Origin: Candidatus Scybalomonas excrementavium
Lineage (GTDB): Bacteria; Bacillota; Clostridia; Lachnospirales; Lachnospiraceae
NCBI GenBank assembly: GCA_017694765.1
Contig: JADIML010000127.1
Location: 1 to 16,943 of the forward strand
DNA length: 16,943 bases
Reading direction: 5' to 3'
The translations under genes and the position numbers were made by a program. Numbering within the stretch: the first letter of the stretch is position 1; every line of letters starts with the position of its first letter. Under the pieces are notes generated by a model. The model was not told the DNA's origin, did no database searches, and worked only from the letters and a program-made list of their open reading frames with translations. Below, in pieces: positions 14,431-16,943 of the stretch.

Positions 14431-14649
14431 TTACTTATCTCTCCAAATAATTCTTCCTTTTGTTAAATCATATGGAGACATTTCTAAAGTTACTTTATCA
14501 CCAGGTAAAATCTTAATAAAATTCATTCTTAATTTACCACTGATGTGCGCCAATACGATATGTCCATTTTCTAATTCTACTTTAAACATTGCATTTGGTA
14601 GTTTTTCTACTACTGTTCCTTCAATTTCAATTACATCGGCTTTAGCCAT
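14431..14649 (-). CDS. infA: Translation initiation factor IF-1
   Basis: This 72-residue OB-fold protein occupies the 30S A-site region during initiation. Typical features: MAKADVIEIEGTVVEKLPNAMF, ENGHIVLAHISGKLRMN, ILPGDKV and the ending GRIIWRDK. AGGAGG lies 8 nt before the ATG. It follows map by 27 nt. The small KOW-domain gene that sits between map and infA in some Clostridia is not present here. Confidence 0.98.
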   Translation of the reverse strand: MAKADVIEIEGTVVEKLPNAMFKVELENGHIVLAHISGKLRMNFIKILPGDKVTLEMSPYDLTKGRIIWRDK

Positions 14650-14676
14650 TTTAAGTTCCTCCTCTAAATTTCCATA

Positions 14677-15447
14677 TTAATTCTGTTCTATTTCATCACC
14701 AATTGTTAAAAACTCTGGCTCTCCTTTTGTAATAAGCACTGTATTTTCATAATGTGCTGATAAAGAACCATCTTCTGTTACAACTGTCCAATCATCATCA
14801 AGCCAACATACTGGATAAGCACCTTGATTAATCATTGGTTCCACTGCTAATGTCATACCCGCTTGTAAGCGAATACCTCTTCTTCGTGATACAAAGTTAG
14901 GAATTTGTGGGTCTTCATGCAGACTTCTTCCGATTCCATGCCCTACTAAATCTCGAACAACGGAATACCCTAGATTTTCTACATACTCTTGAATTCCTCT
15001 TGCAATATCAACTAAATGATATCCTTCCTTTGCATATTTCATGCCTTCAAAAAAGCTTTGTCTTGTGACTTCAATTAATTGCTTCGCTTCTTTGCTCACT
15101 TCTCCTACTGCATGAGTTCTTGCAGCATCCGAATGATAGCCTTTATAAATACATCCACAATCAAGACTCACAATATCGCCTTCTTGAATGATTCTTTTAT
15201 CGCTTGGTATTCCATGAACAACTTCATCATTAATGGAAATGCATACAGAGGCAGGATATCCATGGTAATTTTTGAAATTTGGGATACATCCATAACTTCT
15301 TATGATCTCTTCTGCCAAACGGTCAATATCTTTTGTAGACATTCCTGGCTTCAATGCTTTTTTCATTTCTGCATGAGTAATGGAAAGTATTCTTCCTGCT
15401 TCACGCATCAATGCAATTTCTCTTTCAGACTTAATTGTTACAGCCAT
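14677..15447 (-). CDS. map: Methionine aminopeptidase, type I
   Basis: This 256-residue metalloenzyme removes the initiator methionine from new proteins. All five metal ligands are present: D96 (in SLDCG), D107 (in HSDAART), H170 (in VGHGIG), E203 (in AVEPM) and E234 (in YENTV); H78 in VVHGIP and H177 line the active site. The length is standard and no zinc-finger extension is present. GGAG lies 7 nt before the ATG and inside adk; the gap to the adk stop is 2 nt, so the two are tightly coupled. Confidence 0.98.
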   Translation of the reverse strand: MAVTIKSEREIALMREAGRILSITHAEMKKALKPGMSTKDIDRLAEEIIRSYGCIPNFKNYHGYPASVCISINDEVVHGIPSDKRIIQEGDIVSLDCGCIYKGYHSDAARTHAVGEVSKEAKQLIEVTRQSFFEGMKYAKEGYHLVDIARGIQEYVENLGYSVVRDLVGHGIGRSLHEDPQIPNFVSRRRGIRLQAGMTLAVEPMINQGAYPVCWLDDDWTVVTEDGSLSAHYENTVLITKGEPEFLTIGDEIEQN

Positions 15448-15449
15448 TT

Positions 15450-16082
15450 TTACGCTCCTAAAATGGTAACGATTGCATTGAATACATCTTCCATATCTTG
15501 TGTTCCATCCACAGTTTTTAAAATTCCAACATTTGCATAATAATCAATGAGTGGCTGTGTCTGGTCATGGTAAACATCTAAACGTTTTTTTACTGTCTCT
15601 GGTTTGTCATCATCTCTTAAAATTAATTCTTTTCCACATGCATCACAAATTCCTTCAACTTTTGTTGGATTGTATACAACATGGTAAGTTGCTCCACATC
15701 CTACACAAGCTCTTCTACCTTCCATTCTGCTGATGATATTTTCATCTGGAACATTAACATCAATTGCAAAATCAAGTGATTGGTTAGCATTTTTTAATGC
15801 TTCTGCCTGTGCAATAGTTCTTGGAAATCCATCTAAAATGAATCCATTTTTGCAATCTTCTTTCTGAAGACGATCCACTACGAGATCTACTGTCAGTTCG
15901 TCTGGTACAAGTAATCCCTGATCCATGTATTCTTTTGCTTTTTTTCCAAGTTCTGTACCTTCTTTGATATTTGCACGAAAAATATCGCCTGTTGAAATAT
16001 GTGGAATTTCATACTTCTTGGAAATCATTTTTGCCTGTGTACCTTTTCCAGCACCAGGTGCTCCTAACATAATAATTTTCAT
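15450..16082 (-). CDS. adk: Adenylate kinase, zinc-lid type
   Basis: This 210-residue enzyme interconverts ATP, ADP and AMP. It starts MKIIMLGAPGAGKGTQ, so the P-loop GAPGAGKGT is at 7-15. AMP-binding ISTGDIFR (29-36), LDGFPRT (83-89) and the lid Cys at 126, 129, 146 and 149 (CVGC, CDAC) are present, the zinc-binding lid of many Gram-positive bacteria. The ATG at 16082 was chosen over an upstream in-frame ATG at 16124 because of the family N-terminus and GGAGG about 11 nt upstream. A strong hairpin with a T-tract lies between secY and this gene; no separate promoter is visible, so expression probably depends on read-through. Confidence 0.97.
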   Translation of the reverse strand: MKIIMLGAPGAGKGTQAKMISKKYEIPHISTGDIFRANIKEGTELGKKAKEYMDQGLLVPDELTVDLVVDRLQKEDCKNGFILDGFPRTIAQAEALKNANQSLDFAIDVNVPDENIISRMEGRRACVGCGATYHVVYNPTKVEGICDACGKELILRDDDKPETVKKRLDVYHDQTQPLIDYYANVGILKTVDGTQDMEDVFNAIVTILGA

Positions 16083-16113
16083 AATTAAGAATACCTCCAA
16101 ATTTGCAACTATG

Positions 16114-16156
16114 AAAAAACGCAAATAAGCCGTAGTGACACTACAGCTTATGCGTT
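16114..16156 (-). terminator. Intrinsic terminator or attenuator between secY and adk
   Basis: The stem, read on the plus strand, is AACGCA (16118-16123) with TGCGTT (16151-16156), TAAGC (16126-16130) with GCTTA (16146-16150) and GTAGT (16132-16136) with ACTAC (16140-16144), broken only by a 2-nt bulge and one mismatch, with a 3-nt loop. On the minus strand six T follow (16119-16114). It starts a few bases after the secY stop. The shape is that of a strong terminator inside a cluster that is co-transcribed in most bacteria. Confidence 0.8.
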
Positions 16157-16158
16157 AC

Positions 16159-16943
16159 TTAATCGTTCAAAAATCCTTTATAGTGACGGACTAACATTTG
16201 AGACTCAATCTTTTTAATTGTTTCAAGAATTACACCAACTACGATAATTAAAGATGTACCTCCAAAGGATACATTTGCATTAAATAAACCAGATGCAATA
16301 ATTGGAATGATTGCAACGATAATTAATCCACATGCTCCAATGAAAATAATATAGTTTAACATCTGTGTTAAATACTCAGATGTTGGTTTACCAGGACGAA
16401 TACCTGGAATAAATCCACCTTGCTTTTTCATATTATTTGCAACTTCTAATGGATTGAATGTAATAGAAGTATAGAAATAAGCAAAGAAGATTAATAATCC
16501 AATATAGATCAATAAACCAAGTGTACGCTTTGGATGTTCTACGTCAAACCAAGTTGTCTGGTTTAAACTAAGGAACACTTTTTGAATAAAGCTATTTGGT
16601 TCAAAATCAATTGAAAATAAATTGCTAACAAGAGTTGGTAACTGCATGATAGAAGATGCAAAAATAACTGGAATAACCCCAGCTGTATTCACTTTTAAAG
16701 GAATATGGCTAGATTGTCCACCAACTACTCTACGTCCCTGCATTTTTTTTGCATATTGAACAGGAATTCTTCTTTCTGCTTCTTGTATAATTACAACTAA
16801 GATTGTAGTTAATAAAATAACTGCAACGATAATAACTGCAGCAAGCAATCCGCGTTTCATTGATTGACTTTTCACGAATGTTGCATATAATCCATAAAAG
16901 TCATTAGGCATTCTTGATACAATGTTAATTAAAAGGATAATAG
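16159..16943 (-). CDS. secY: Preprotein translocase subunit SecY (partial, 5' end missing)
   Basis: The frame is open to the window edge and only the C-terminal ~260 residues are seen; the ATG at 16911 is internal (codons before it read IILLINIVSR, typical of SecY). SecY is the membrane channel for protein export. Cytoplasmic loop C5 (EAERRIPVQYAKKMQGRR) and loop C6 (KQGGFIPGIRPGKPTSEYL) bind the ribosome and SecA; hydrophobic helices lie between and after them, and the end LVRHYKGFLND is usual. It is followed by the terminator-like hairpin, then adk-map-infA. Confidence 0.98.
   Translation of the reverse strand, partial: IILLINIVSRMPNDFYGLYATFVKSQSMKRGLLAAVIIVAVILLTTILVVIIQEAERRIPVQYAKKMQGRRVVGGQSSHIPLKVNTAGVIPVIFASSIMQLPTLVSNLFSIDFEPNSFIQKVFLSLNQTTWFDVEHPKRTLGLLIYIGLLIFFAYFYTSITFNPLEVANNMKKQGGFIPGIRPGKPTSEYLTQMLNYIIFIGACGLIIVAIIPIIASGLFNANVSFGGTSLIIVVGVILETIKKIESQMLVRHYKGFLND

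Overview
This window looks like low-GC (roughly one third G+C by eye) Firmicute chromosome. The best guess is Lachnospiraceae or a close Clostridia relative. Reasons: the end of the spc ribosomal-protein cluster runs into the alpha cluster in the order secY-adk-map-infA-rpmJ-rpsM-rpsK-rpsD-rpoA-rplQ; an ecfA1-ecfA2-ecfT-truA-rplM-rpsI block follows; Shine-Dalgarno sites are strong; and bL17 is enlarged. Genus cannot be read from the sequence. No tRNA, rRNA, CRISPR array, insertion sequence or transposase was seen.

Layout from the right edge, minus strand. A 5'-truncated secY is followed by a strong intrinsic-terminator-like hairpin, then adk, map (2-nt gap) and infA. rpmJ has its own candidate extended -10 promoter. 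A terminator-like hairpin after rpmJ overlaps the -35 box of a promoter for rpsM-rpsK-rpsD-rpoA-rplQ. rpoA lies between two unusually long, structure-rich intergenic regions (261 and 158 nt). A perfect 13-bp bidirectional terminator closes this unit. It also ends a plus-strand AGCS-type sodium:amino-acid symporter gene that sits between rplQ and ecfA1. From a divergent 221-bp region the minus strand continues with ecfA1-ecfA2-ecfT (energy-coupling module of an ECF vitamin transporter, no S component here), truA, a consensus promoter with a folded leader, and rplM-rpsI ending in a terminator.

The left third is accessory. It holds a minus-strand membrane diguanylate cyclase (signal peptide, two periplasmic-binding-protein-like domains, one TM helix, GGDEF with an inhibitory site, Cys/His-rich tail). 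A plus-strand MerR-type regulator fused to a SAM methyltransferase converges on it. Divergent from that gene, with only 18 bp between start codons, is a minus-strand XRE-type regulator with membrane segments that runs off the left edge.

The core genes make ribosomal subunits, RNA polymerase alpha, translation initiation and maturation factors, the protein-export channel and an adenylate-balancing kinase. The most interesting unexplained signals are: the folded regions flanking rpoA, one with pseudoknot topology and no family I recognise; a pair of perfect DnaA boxes upstream of the rplM promoter; the terminator between secY and adk; the Cys/His tail of the cyclase; and the tight XRE/MerR-methyltransferase divergent pair. 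None has been tested, and several may be ordinary lineage features.
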